Part shown: piece by piece, positions 26,643-34,404 of the stretch
Numbering within the stretch: position 1 is the stretch's first letter
Layout: each line of letters starts with the position of its first letter
DNA from: Brevundimonas fluminis
GTDB lineage: Bacteria > Pseudomonadota > Alphaproteobacteria > Caulobacterales > Caulobacteraceae
DNA: 64,000 nt
Assembly: GCF_003934285.1 (NCBI RefSeq)
Contig: NZ_RQWJ01000002.1
Location: forward strand, 682,001-746,000
Direction of reading: 5' to 3'
The notes under the pieces: model-generated
The model's database searches: none
The model's input: the letters and a program-made list of their open reading frames with translations, nothing else
What the model was told of the DNA's origin: nothing
Translations under genes and position numbers: made by a program

Positions 26643-27566
26643 TCAGGCCGCCGCCTTCGCGCCGGCCACGCGCGCCATCTCGATCTGGGCGGCCAGTCCG
26701 GGCGGCATGTCGCGGTCCGGCACCTCGGCCACGACCGCCAGCCGTTCCGCGCTGCCCGGACTGATGACCGCGCTCGAGACGCCCGGATCGGTCAGGACAT
26801 AGGCGAGGCAGATCGTCTCCGCGGGCCAGCCCGGTGTCTGGTGCAGAAAGGCGAACGTGCCCGCGCCCGCCAGAGGATTGTCCGCCTTCCGCGGGCCGCC
26901 GAAGCCGAACAGCCCGGTCCTCTTCGGCTGGTTCACCTGCGCCGCCCTCTTCGCCGACTGGAATTCCTCGGGGAACCAGCCGTGGACGAAGACGGACATG
27001 TCCTGTTCCCGCGCAGTGCGCAGCCGGTTGCGGACCCGCCATTCCGAATTCACGTGATAGGGCGTCGACAGCACGTCGAAGGCGCCGGTCGAAACGTAGG
27101 CGTCCATCACCTCGCCCTCGCCGCTCACGCCCAGAAGGCGTACCCGCTGGTTGGCGCGCAGGGATTTCAACGCGTTCAGCGCCGTCTGCGGCAGCTCGTG
27201 GTCGGCCGGCTGGTCCAGCATCGCCACGTCGAACCAGCCCAGGCCGGAGACGCGCAACGCCCGGTCCATGGCCTCGGTCATGCCGTCCCCGGAGAAGTCG
27301 CGCTCGGATCCGCGACGTCCGTCTCCGGCGCCGAGCGTGATCGCCACCTGCACCAGCTTGCGGTCGACGTGTCGCAGGGCCTCGCCCAGCACCTCGGCGA
27401 GCACCGGGTCGGCGTTCTCCAGCCGGTAGGAATTGATGCCCGCTTCCAGCGCCGTGTAGATCAGCTCGCAGCCCGCTTGTGGGCCGCGCGCCAGATCGCG
27501 CTGGGACAGGCTGAGCGTCAGGGCCGAAACCGCCTGGCCGCCGTTGCCGAAAGGCCGGTATCGCAT
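26643..27566 (-). CDS. Aldo/keto reductase-like protein lacking catalytic residues
   Basis: A 307-residue TIM-barrel protein of the aldo/keto reductase family by overall layout: MRYRPFGNGGQAVSALTLSLSQ start, ALEAGIN segment, LGEAL helix, SLRANQRVRLLGVSGE, and C-terminal cofactor-binding SPGSAERL. The four catalytic positions are changed. The usual D-T-A...Y-G turn reads INSYRLENADP (44-54), the Lys region reads ITLGA (76-80), and the His of the lHxPD motif is Gln (LDQPAD, 117-122). It may be non-catalytic. It sits between an FMN oxidoreductase (convergent) and bolA (2 bp upstream). Confidence 0.8.
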   Translation of the reverse strand: MRYRPFGNGGQAVSALTLSLSQRDLARGPQAGCELIYTALEAGINSYRLENADPVLAEVLGEALRHVDRKLVQVAITLGAGDGRRGSERDFSGDGMTEAMDRALRVSGLGWFDVAMLDQPADHELPQTALNALKSLRANQRVRLLGVSGEGEVMDAYVSTGAFDVLSTPYHVNSEWRVRNRLRTAREQDMSVFVHGWFPEEFQSAKRAAQVNQPKRTGLFGFGGPRKADNPLAGAGTFAFLHQTPGWPAETICLAYVLTDPGVSSAVISPGSAERLAVVAEVPDRDMPPGLAAQIEMARVAGAKAAA

Positions 27567-27568
27567 GC

Positions 27569-27808
27569 TCAGACCTCCTCGGGCGTCAGGGTTTCCAGCG
27601 CCAGCGCGTGCAGCTCGCCGCCCATCTGGCCCTTCAGGGCGGCGTAGACCGCCTGGTGCCGTCTGACGCGCGCCATGCCGGCGAAGGCCGGAGACACCAC
27701 GCGGGCGCGGTAGTGATCGCCGTCGCCGGCCAGATCGACGATCTGGATGTCGGCGTCAGGAAACGCCTCGGCGATGTGCGCGCGCAGGGTTTCGGCGGAC
27801 ATGGGCAT
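27569..27808 (-). CDS. bolA: BolA family protein
   Basis: A 79-residue BolA-fold protein. MSAETLRAHIAEAFPDADIQIVDLAGDGDHYRARVVSPAF carries the DGDHY motif of the BolA/IbaG groups, and FAGMARVRRHQAVYAALKGQMGGELHALAL is the second half with the conserved R-H. BolA binds monothiol glutaredoxin to form a [2Fe-2S] heterodimer. ATG 27808 is chosen because GGAGAG lies ten bases upstream; a Met two codons later is possible. It precedes the AKR-like gene by 2 bp. Confidence 0.93.
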   Translation of the reverse strand: MPMSAETLRAHIAEAFPDADIQIVDLAGDGDHYRARVVSPAFAGMARVRRHQAVYAALKGQMGGELHALALETLTPEEV

Positions 27809-27866
27809 GCGGCGGACGCTCTCCGGACTTCGCCGCCAAGGGTGCCGGGTAAACCTTAACGGGCGG

Positions 27867-28382
27867 CTACGGGCGCGGCCGCTCAAGCAGGATCACCGGC
27901 TCGCCCCGATAGGTCGTGCGGACGTACTCGGCATAGCCCACGCGCTCCGCCAGCGCCCGCGACGGCCCGTTCTCCGGCGAGATCATGCAGACCGTGCGCG
28001 GCGCCTTCAGCACGCCGTCGCACCAGTCCAGCGCGGCGCGCACGCCTTCCCCCGCCAGTCCCTGGCCCTGGAACCGCGGCGCGACGCCCCAGCCCAGTTC
28101 GGGCACGTCGATGGGGGGATCGACCACGCGGCGATAGTCCAGCACGCCGACGCTGCCCACGTACTCGCCCGTCGCGGTCAGCCGCATGGCCCAGTTGCCG
28201 TAGCCGACGGCCGCCCAGTGTCCGACGTCGCGCAGCAGACGCGTCCAGACGTCCTCGGAACTCAGGCCCGCGGGAAAGATGTGCCGCACGAACTCCGGGT
28301 CCGACCAAAGGGCGCACAGCTCCGGCCACTCGGCCTCGGTCATGGGGGCCAGCGTCAGCCGCGCCGTCGTCAGCACCGTCAT
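27867..28382 (-). CDS. GNAT-family N-acetyltransferase (RimJ/RimL-like)
   Basis: A 171-residue acetyltransferase of the RimJ/RimL type: TTARLTLAPMTEAEWPELCALWSDPEFVRHI start, then GSVGVLDYR, ELGWGVAPRFQGQGLAGEGVRAAL (acetyl-CoA pyrophosphate loop Q-G-x-G-L-A) and NGPSRALAERVGY. Members acetylate protein N-termini or small amines; the substrate here is unknown. Its start overlaps the stop of the asparaginase-type gene by ATGA. Confidence 0.88.
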   Translation of the reverse strand: MTVLTTARLTLAPMTEAEWPELCALWSDPEFVRHIFPAGLSSEDVWTRLLRDVGHWAAVGYGNWAMRLTATGEYVGSVGVLDYRRVVDPPIDVPELGWGVAPRFQGQGLAGEGVRAALDWCDGVLKAPRTVCMISPENGPSRALAERVGYAEYVRTTYRGEPVILLERPRP

Positions 28383-29362
28383 GCGAACAGCGCCCCGGCC
28401 CGTTCCATCCGGGTCTCGCCCGTCGCGTCCGTCACCGCGTAGGTGAACCCGGGTTGCAGGGCGAAGCCGCCCGCGCGCCCGCGCTTGTCCAAGGCCAGCA
28501 GCGCCACCTGACTGCCGGCCACCCTCGTGCCCCGCAGACGCGCCAGCCGCTCGATCACGCTGCGACAGGCGGCCGTCGGATCCATCCCGTGCCGCATCGC
28601 TTCGACGACCGCGTGGCTGCCCGCCACCCGCACCACGTCCTCGCCCACGCCGGTCGCCGTCGCGCCGCCCACCTCTCCGTCGACGTAAAGGCCCGCGCCG
28701 ACGATCGGACTGTCGCCGACCCGCCCGCGCATCTTGAAGGCCATGCCAGACGTCGTGCAGGCGCCCGCCATCCGGTTCTGGCCGTCGATCGCCAGCAGGC
28801 CGATGGTGTCGTGATTGTTCGGCCCCCCCGGCATCGACGCCCAGCCCTCGTTCTCGCTGTTGGGGCGCGGGGCGTATTCGCTGCTCTTCAGCCACTCGCG
28901 CCACGCCGCCTCGGCCGCCGGGGTCAGCAGGCTCTGCGTCGGAAAGCCCTGCGCCACCGCGAACTCCCGCGCCCCGGCGCCGACCAGCATCCAGTGCGGC
29001 GTCCTCTCCATGACCTGCCGCGCGACCGAGACGGCGTGGACCACGTCCTCCAGCGCCGCGACGGCGCCGATGCCGCCCTCATGGTCCATGACGCAGGCGT
29101 CCAGCGTCACCCGCCCGTCGCGGTCGGGCATTCCGCCGAGGCCGACCGAACCGTTGCCGCCCTCCGCCTCCACCACCCGTCCCCCCGCCTCGACCATGTC
29201 CAGCGCGGCGCCGCCGGCGCGTCGACGCTCCAGGCCCGCCGCATTGGCCTGCCGCCCGAAGTCCCAGGTCGACACCATCACGGCGGGCGGCGGGTCGGAG
29301 AGGGCGGCGGGGGCCACAGGCATCAGAGCTCCAGCGGCCAGGGCTTCGCGTCGTGTGGCCAT
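28379..29362 (-). CDS. N4-(beta-N-acetylglucosaminyl)-L-asparaginase / Ntn-hydrolase
   Basis: A 327-residue Ntn-hydrolase of the glycosylasparaginase / isoaspartyl peptidase family, made as a precursor that self-cleaves before the catalytic Thr in HDTIGLLAIDGQ. The downstream GRVGDSPIVGAGLYVD segment is the conserved substrate-binding region (R, D). The N-terminus MATRREALAAGALMP is a Tat-like (twin-arginine) signal, so export is likely. Start ATG 29362 (a Met two codons earlier is also possible). It shares ATGA with the acetyltransferase gene. Confidence 0.88.
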   Translation of the reverse strand: MATRREALAAGALMPVAPAALSDPPPAVMVSTWDFGRQANAAGLERRRAGGAALDMVEAGGRVVEAEGGNGSVGLGGMPDRDGRVTLDACVMDHEGGIGAVAALEDVVHAVSVARQVMERTPHWMLVGAGAREFAVAQGFPTQSLLTPAAEAAWREWLKSSEYAPRPNSENEGWASMPGGPNNHDTIGLLAIDGQNRMAGACTTSGMAFKMRGRVGDSPIVGAGLYVDGEVGGATATGVGEDVVRVAGSHAVVEAMRHGMDPTAACRSVIERLARLRGTRVAGSQVALLALDKRGRAGGFALQPGFTYAVTDATGETRMERAGALFA

Positions 29363-29373
29363 TTTCATCTCCG

Positions 29374-29498
29374 CTCATCCCGGCGAAAGCCGGGACCCAG
29401 TGCTTTGGGCGACGACCGCTTCCAAGTTGACGGACTGTCGATCCCCGACGCCTGCGCTTCAAGCAAAAGAACTGGATCCCGGCTTTCGCCGGGATGAG
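29374..29498. repeat. REPIN-like pair of inverted extragenic palindromes
   Basis: Two 27-bp units, 29374-29400 and 29472-29498, are inverted copies with one mismatch. Each contains the hairpin CCCGGC-GAAA-GCCGGG (GNRA-type loop). Seventy-one bases separate them. They lie between the Ntn-hydrolase start and the radC stop. Such CCGGCGAAAGCCGGG elements are common genome-wide in Caulobacterales as I recall; other copies cannot be counted here. Confidence 0.7.
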
Positions 29499-29511
29499 CG
29501 GGATGCAGAAT

Positions 29512-30234
29512 TCACATCAACCCCAACTGCTTGAAACTGGCCACGCCCTCGCGCCCCACCACCAGATGGTCGTGCACCGTGAGCCCCAGCGCCCGCGCCG
29601 CCTCGACCACCTGCTTCGTCATGTCGACGTCCGCCCGGCTCGGCGTCGGATCGCCGGACGGATGGTTGTGCACGATGATCAGATTCTTCGCCGAGAGCTC
29701 CAGCGCCCGCCGCATCACCTCGCGCGGATAGACCGGCGCGTGATCGACCGTGCCCCGGTTCTGCACCTCGTCCAGGATCAGCTGGTTCTTGTTGTCCAGA
29801 TACAGCACCCGAAACTGCTCGCGCGGCTCATGCTGCAGCGACAGCCGCACATAGGCCAGCAGCGAGGTCCAGCTGGAGATGACGGCGCGCTTGCCGGCCT
29901 CCTCCTTCGCCACGCGCCGCGCGACCTCGTGCAGGGCCGCCAGATCCAATGCCGTCTCGGCGCCCACGCCCTTGGTGCGGCCCCTCGCGTCCTCTGCCCG
30001 CACGGTCATCAGGTCCTCGACCGAGGCAGCCAGCACCGCCGCCAGCGAGCCGAACCGGGACAGCAGGGCCTTGGCGATCGGCTTCACGTCCCCCTGCGGC
30101 TGGCTGCGGAACAGGAACAGCTCCAGCAGCTCATAGTCCGGCAGGTGGTGGACGCCCGCGCCGCGCGCGCGGTCCCGCAGGCGCTCCCGGTGGCCCGCGT
30201 GGTGGGGCTTCCTGGCGGGCACGCCCTCGGCCAC
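29512..30234 (-). CDS. radC: RadC family JAB-domain protein
   Basis: A 240-residue RadC (UPF0758) protein. N-terminal HERLRDRARGAG... DYELLELFL helix-hairpin region, then an MPN/JAB domain with the metal motif HNHPSGDPTPSRAD (H-x-H-x7-D). The YPREVMRRALELSAKNLIIVHNH segment is invariant in the family. Despite its name a DNA-repair role is not well established. The start is GTG 30234, one base after the stop of the M28 peptidase gene. The REPIN-like element lies beyond its 3' end. Confidence 0.93.
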   Translation of the reverse strand: MAEGVPARKPHHAGHRERLRDRARGAGVHHLPDYELLELFLFRSQPQGDVKPIAKALLSRFGSLAAVLAASVEDLMTVRAEDARGRTKGVGAETALDLAALHEVARRVAKEEAGKRAVISSWTSLLAYVRLSLQHEPREQFRVLYLDNKNQLILDEVQNRGTVDHAPVYPREVMRRALELSAKNLIIVHNHPSGDPTPSRADVDMTKQVVEAARALGLTVHDHLVVGREGVASFKQLGLM

Positions 30235-30235
30235 G

Positions 30236-31765
30236 TCAGTTCCCGCGCGGCCGGTTCGGGCTGTCCGGCAGCCACTGCGGCGGCTGGTCGGCGTCGGCGA
30301 CCGCCTCGACCAGGGCGAACCAGAAGGTATGGAAGTCCGCCTGCGCCTGGAAGTCGATCGGCGTGGTGAGGTCGTCCTGCGGCGCGTGATAGCGGCGGCG
30401 GTACCAGTCCAGATAGGCGTCGTGGGCCGGGGTGCCGTAGTCGAGGCCGAACAGGAAGCTGACCGCCGGCACGCCCTTCTGCATGAAGGGCCAGTGGTCC
30501 GAGCGCCGCAGCAGACCGCGCTCCGGCTCCCGGTCGGGCCGCACCTCGATGCCCATGGGCCCGGCGACGTCGCGCACGGTCTGGCCCAAGGTCGAGTCGT
30601 CCAGCGCCAGGGTGGTCAGGATGGTCAGCGGATAAAGGGGTCGGAGCTGGTCCAGGTTCAGCACGGCCACCGGCGTCGGCGCGCCGGGCGTCGGGTGATC
30701 CGCCAGCCAGCGCGATCCCCACAGTCCCTTCTCCTCGCCGGTCACCGCCGCGAAGATCACTGGCCGTCGCCATCCCCGTCCCGCGCGTTCGTCGGCCAGC
30801 GTCATGAGGGTCGCCACATAGGCGGCGTCGTCGAACGTCCCGTTGTACAGGCCGTCGCCGTCCACCGGCGTGCCGTAACCATAGCCGTCCAGGTGGGCGA
30901 TCAGCAGGATGGGCTGGTCGGCCAGCGCCGGGTCCGTGCCCGGCAGCACGCCCAGCACGTTGGCCGAGGCATAGGCGCGCTCGCGCGTGGCGAAGGTCGC
31001 CTGCAGGCGGGCCTTCAGTTCGAAGGGCGGCAGTGCCTCATTGCGCCCGCCCGCGGCCAGCACGGCGGCGCCGTCCAGGCCCGCGGCGGCGGCCAGCGCC
31101 TCGAAGGTCGGCGCGGCCATCCTCAGCGACGGGATGGTCGCCGCGCCCGGGGTCATTTCGGCCAGGATCACGCTGCGGGCATAGGCCAGCGGCCAGCGCG
31201 GCGGTTCGACCGTGAAGCTCATGTCGTCGACGTTGACGATCGCCACGGCGCCCGCTTCCGTCGCCGCGCGCAGCCGGCCGCCGCCGGTGGTCTGCCCCTC
31301 GCGCCGCGCGCCCAGGCAGACGACGATCTTCTCGGACACGTCGGCCATGTCCTCCGGCCGGCACCAGCCGCGCCAGACCATCGGCGCGTCGAGGCTCGCC
31401 GCCAGATCCCACTGCGGACCCACCGAGATCTCGTGCAGGAAGCGCAGCGGCCGGCGGGTCCCGTCTTCGTGCAGGACCGTCAGGCTGGTGCCCTCGGCCG
31501 TCACCTCCACGTCCTTGAAGGCGATGTTCTGGAACCAGCCGCCGTCGTCGCCCGCCGGCCTCAGCCCCGCCGCGTCGAACCGCTCCGCGACCATGGCGGC
31601 GGCGCGGTCGTAACCGGGGGAGCCGGTGTCGCGCCCCTCCATCTCGTCCGAGGACAGGGCCCTGGTGGTCTCCCACCAGTTCGCCGTCCGCGCGTCCAGC
31701 GCGGGGCCGCCCGCGCACCCCGCCAGCGTCAGGGCGGCCAGCGCCGGCATCCAGAATTTCCGCAT
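30236..31765 (-). CDS. M28-family metallopeptidase lipoprotein
   Basis: A 509-residue zinc aminopeptidase-like enzyme, exported by a lipoprotein signal (LAGC near residue 17). Peptidase M28 motifs: LLIAHLDGYGYG, FDDAAYVATLM, VTGEEKGLWGS (general base Glu), LNLDQL and a late DHWPF His ligand; a protease-associated domain is inserted at about 135-265. It releases N-terminal amino acids or processes peptides outside the cytoplasm. Start ATG 31765, as the upstream extension lacks signal features. It lies immediately upstream of radC. Confidence 0.88.
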   Translation of the reverse strand: MRKFWMPALAALTLAGCAGGPALDARTANWWETTRALSSDEMEGRDTGSPGYDRAAAMVAERFDAAGLRPAGDDGGWFQNIAFKDVEVTAEGTSLTVLHEDGTRRPLRFLHEISVGPQWDLAASLDAPMVWRGWCRPEDMADVSEKIVVCLGARREGQTTGGGRLRAATEAGAVAIVNVDDMSFTVEPPRWPLAYARSVILAEMTPGAATIPSLRMAAPTFEALAAAAGLDGAAVLAAGGRNEALPPFELKARLQATFATRERAYASANVLGVLPGTDPALADQPILLIAHLDGYGYGTPVDGDGLYNGTFDDAAYVATLMTLADERAGRGWRRPVIFAAVTGEEKGLWGSRWLADHPTPGAPTPVAVLNLDQLRPLYPLTILTTLALDDSTLGQTVRDVAGPMGIEVRPDREPERGLLRRSDHWPFMQKGVPAVSFLFGLDYGTPAHDAYLDWYRRRYHAPQDDLTTPIDFQAQADFHTFWFALVEAVADADQPPQWLPDSPNRPRGN

Positions 31766-31823
31766 GATCGACGTCCTCCAGCCCACGCGACGGTGACCCG
31801 CCGCCCGGCCGGGCGTCAACCGC

Positions 31824-32645
31824 TCAGAATTTCGGCCGGAACAGGCCCGCGGGGCTGGCGGTGAACAGCTCGACCCCGTCCTCGGTCACGCCGACGGTGT
31901 GCTCGCACTGGGCCGACAGCGACTTGTCGCGGGTGACGGCGGTCCAGCCGTCGCTCAGCACCTTCACGTGCGGCTTGCCCAGGTTCACCATCGGCTCGAT
32001 GGTGAAGAACATGCCGGTCTTCAGCACCGCGCCCTCGCCGCGCCGGCCGTAGTGCAGGACGTTCGGGCTGTCATGGAACAGCCGGCCGATGCCGTGGCCG
32101 CAGAAGTCGCGCACGACGCTCATGCGGTTGGCCTCGACCACTTGCTGGATGGCCCAGCCGATGTCGCCGAAGGTGTTCCCCGGCTTCACCATCGCCAGCC
32201 CCGCCTCGAGCGAGTCATAGGTGACGTCGATCAGTTTGCGCGCCCGGGTGTTGATCTCGCCGATCGCGTACATGCGGCTCGAGTCGCCGTGCCAGCCGTC
32301 CACGATCACCGTGTGATCGATGTTGACGACGTCGCCTTCCTTCAGCACCCGGTCGCCGGGAATGCCGTGGCAGACGACGTGGTTGATCGAGGTGCAGACG
32401 GTCTTCTCATAGCCCTTGTAGCCCAGGCAGGCGGGCAGGGCCCCGTGGTCGAGGGTGAACTCGCGGATGCGGTCGTCGATCTCCTGCGTCGTGATGCCGG
32501 GAACCGCGAACTCCGTGATCATGTCCAGCGCCTGCGCCACCAGCTTCCCGGCCGCGCGCATGCCCTCGAACGCCTCCGTGTCATGCACACGGATCTCGTG
32601 GGTGCGGACCAGGACGTCGTCGTCCAGCTCGGGCGTCTCGTACAT
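31824..32645 (-). CDS. map: Methionine aminopeptidase type I
   Basis: A 273-residue enzyme removing the initiator Met from nascent proteins. Metal ligands appear in order: NIDHTVIVDGWHGDSSRMY (first Asp pair), CGHGIGRLFHDSP (His), FTIEPMVN (Glu) and SAQCEHTVGVTEDG (Glu). About 20 residues of extra N-terminus are normal for alphaproteobacteria. It has a separate promoter, given the divergent cinA-like gene 86 bp away. Confidence 0.97.
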   Translation of the reverse strand: MYETPELDDDVLVRTHEIRVHDTEAFEGMRAAGKLVAQALDMITEFAVPGITTQEIDDRIREFTLDHGALPACLGYKGYEKTVCTSINHVVCHGIPGDRVLKEGDVVNIDHTVIVDGWHGDSSRMYAIGEINTRARKLIDVTYDSLEAGLAMVKPGNTFGDIGWAIQQVVEANRMSVVRDFCGHGIGRLFHDSPNVLHYGRRGEGAVLKTGMFFTIEPMVNLGKPHVKVLSDGWTAVTRDKSLSAQCEHTVGVTEDGVELFTASPAGLFRPKF

Positions 32646-32731
32646 TCAGGAAGTCTTCGTCAGGCGGCGGAGGGATGCAGGTGGACACGATAGCACATTC
32701 GCGCAACCGCGGGATCGGCTAGACAGGCGAC

Positions 32732-33490
32732 ATGACGACGCCATCACCCACCGCCGCCGTTCTGGTCATCGGAGACGAGGTCCTGTCCGGACGGACGCAG
32801 GACACGAACACCCACACGATCGCGCGCTTCCTGTCGGCTCTCGGCGTCGACCTGATCGAGGCGCGGGTGATCGGCGACGACGTCGAGCGGATCGTCGAGG
32901 CGCTGAACGCCCTGCGCGCGGCCCACGACTACGTCTTCACCACCGGCGGCATCGGCCCGACCCACGACGACGTGACGGCCGAAGCGGCGGCGCAGGCCTT
33001 CGGCGTGGCCCTGCCGGAGCATCCGGCGGCATTGGCCATCCTGCAGAAGCGATACGGCGACGACTTCAACGCCGCCCGCCGACGCATGGCGCGAATCCCC
33101 GAGGGCGGCGTCCTGATCGCCAATCCGGTGACCGACGCCCCCGGCTTCCAGATCGGCAACGTCTTCGTCATGGCCGGCGTGCCGAAGATCATGACGGCCA
33201 TGCTCGAGGACGTGGTCCCCCGCCTTCGCACCGGCGCCGTCGTGCATTCGCGCACCCTGCGCGTGAGGGGAGTGGGCGAGGGCAGCGTGGCGGAAACCCT
33301 GTCCGCCGCCGCCCGCGCGAACAGGGATCTCAGCTTCGGCAGTTATCCGTTCGGACACGGCTCGATCGGCGAGATCGGGACCAATCTGGTGGTCCGCGGA
33401 CGGGAACAGGCCGCCGTAGAGGCGGGGGCGCGCGCCTTGGCCGAGGCGCTGCGCGCCGCGGACGTCTCCGTCGAAGCCGTGGGGGCGTGA
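32732..33490 (+). CDS. CinA-like molybdopterin-binding domain protein
   Basis: A 252-residue protein with the MoCF/CinA N-terminal domain only: VLVIGDEVLSGRTQDTNTHTIARFL is the first motif, VFTTGGIGPTHDDVTAEAAAQAFG the second. The C-terminal nicotinamide-deamidase domain of full CinA is absent. The stand-alone domain resembles COG1058 pyrophosphatases that cleave ADP-ribose or oxidised pyridine nucleotides; exact substrate unknown. It ends 4 bp before the next gene, so the two are probably co-transcribed. Confidence 0.88.
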   Translation: MTTPSPTAAVLVIGDEVLSGRTQDTNTHTIARFLSALGVDLIEARVIGDDVERIVEALNALRAAHDYVFTTGGIGPTHDDVTAEAAAQAFGVALPEHPAALAILQKRYGDDFNAARRRMARIPEGGVLIANPVTDAPGFQIGNVFVMAGVPKIMTAMLEDVVPRLRTGAVVHSRTLRVRGVGEGSVAETLSAAARANRDLSFGSYPFGHGSIGEIGTNLVVRGREQAAVEAGARALAEALRAADVSVEAVGA

Positions 33491-33494
33491 GCGG

Positions 33495-34403
33495 ATGCCG
33501 CCCCTCTCCCGCCGGGCCGTGCTGGCCGCGGCGCCCGCCGCACTTGCGGCCTGCGCCACCCTTCCGGGTCGGGTGCCCCCGGTGATCGGACTGCAGCTGT
33601 TCAGTCTCGGCGACATGGTCGAGCGCGACCTCGACGGCACGCTCGCCGCCGTCGCGTCGATCGGCTTCCGGACGGTCGAGACCGCGGGTCTGGCCGGTCG
33701 CACGGCCTCGCAGTTCCGCGCGGCGCTGGACCGTGCGGGTCTGGAAGCGCCGGCCATGCACGTCGGCTGGGACGCCCTGACCGGGGATCTCGAGACGGTG
33801 GCTAGGGACGCCCGGACGCTGGGGGCCGCCCACGTCGTCCTGCCCACCTTTCCCCCACCGGACGGCGCGTCGGGGGCGGCCGACGGACAGGGCTGGAGCG
33901 AGTGGATGGCCGGCGTCGGCGCGGCCATGACCGCCGACGACTGGCGCCGCCTCGCCGACAGGATGAACCGCATCGGGCGGGACCTCTCCGTCTCCGGCGT
34001 GCGGCTGGCCTATCACAACCACGATCCGGAGTTCCGGCCCTTGGGCGACGCCACGGCGCTGGACGTGCTGATGGACGCGACCGATCCGGCTCTGGTGGAT
34101 TTCGAGCTGGACGTCGGCTGGGCCGTGACGGGGGGTCTGGATCCGGCCGCCCTGATCGCCGCGCGGTCCGACCGCATACGCCTGCTGCATCTCAAGGACG
34201 TGCGTCCCGAGGGGCCTCCGGGCTTCGCTCTTCGGCTGACCTCGGTCGCCGCCGGCACGGGCGTGGTCGACTGGCCGCGCCTGCTGAACGCGGCGCGCGC
34301 CGCCGGCATCGCCCTCATGTTCCTGGAGCAGGAACAGTTCGACCGCCCCCGGCTGGAGGCGGTCGAAGCCGGCTTCGATTTTCTGACGAGGGCGGCGGGC
34401 TAG
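33495..34403 (+). CDS. Tat-exported sugar phosphate isomerase/epimerase-like protein
   Basis: A 302-residue AP-endonuclease-2 (TIM-barrel) family protein. The N-terminus LSRRAVLAAAPAALAACATL combines a twin-arginine signal with a lipobox (LAAC), so export is likely. The fold shows GLQLFSLGD, IGFRTVETAG, MHVGWDAL, LAYHNHDPEF (metal His) and FELDVGWAVTGG (metal Glu/Asp). The family includes xylose-isomerase-like and inosose dehydratase proteins; an exported member may act on sugars in the periplasm. The substrate is unknown. Confidence 0.85.
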   Translation: MPPLSRRAVLAAAPAALAACATLPGRVPPVIGLQLFSLGDMVERDLDGTLAAVASIGFRTVETAGLAGRTASQFRAALDRAGLEAPAMHVGWDALTGDLETVARDARTLGAAHVVLPTFPPPDGASGAADGQGWSEWMAGVGAAMTADDWRRLADRMNRIGRDLSVSGVRLAYHNHDPEFRPLGDATALDVLMDATDPALVDFELDVGWAVTGGLDPAALIAARSDRIRLLHLKDVRPEGPPGFALRLTSVAAGTGVVDWPRLLNAARAAGIALMFLEQEQFDRPRLEAVEAGFDFLTRAAG

Positions 34404-34404
34404 A

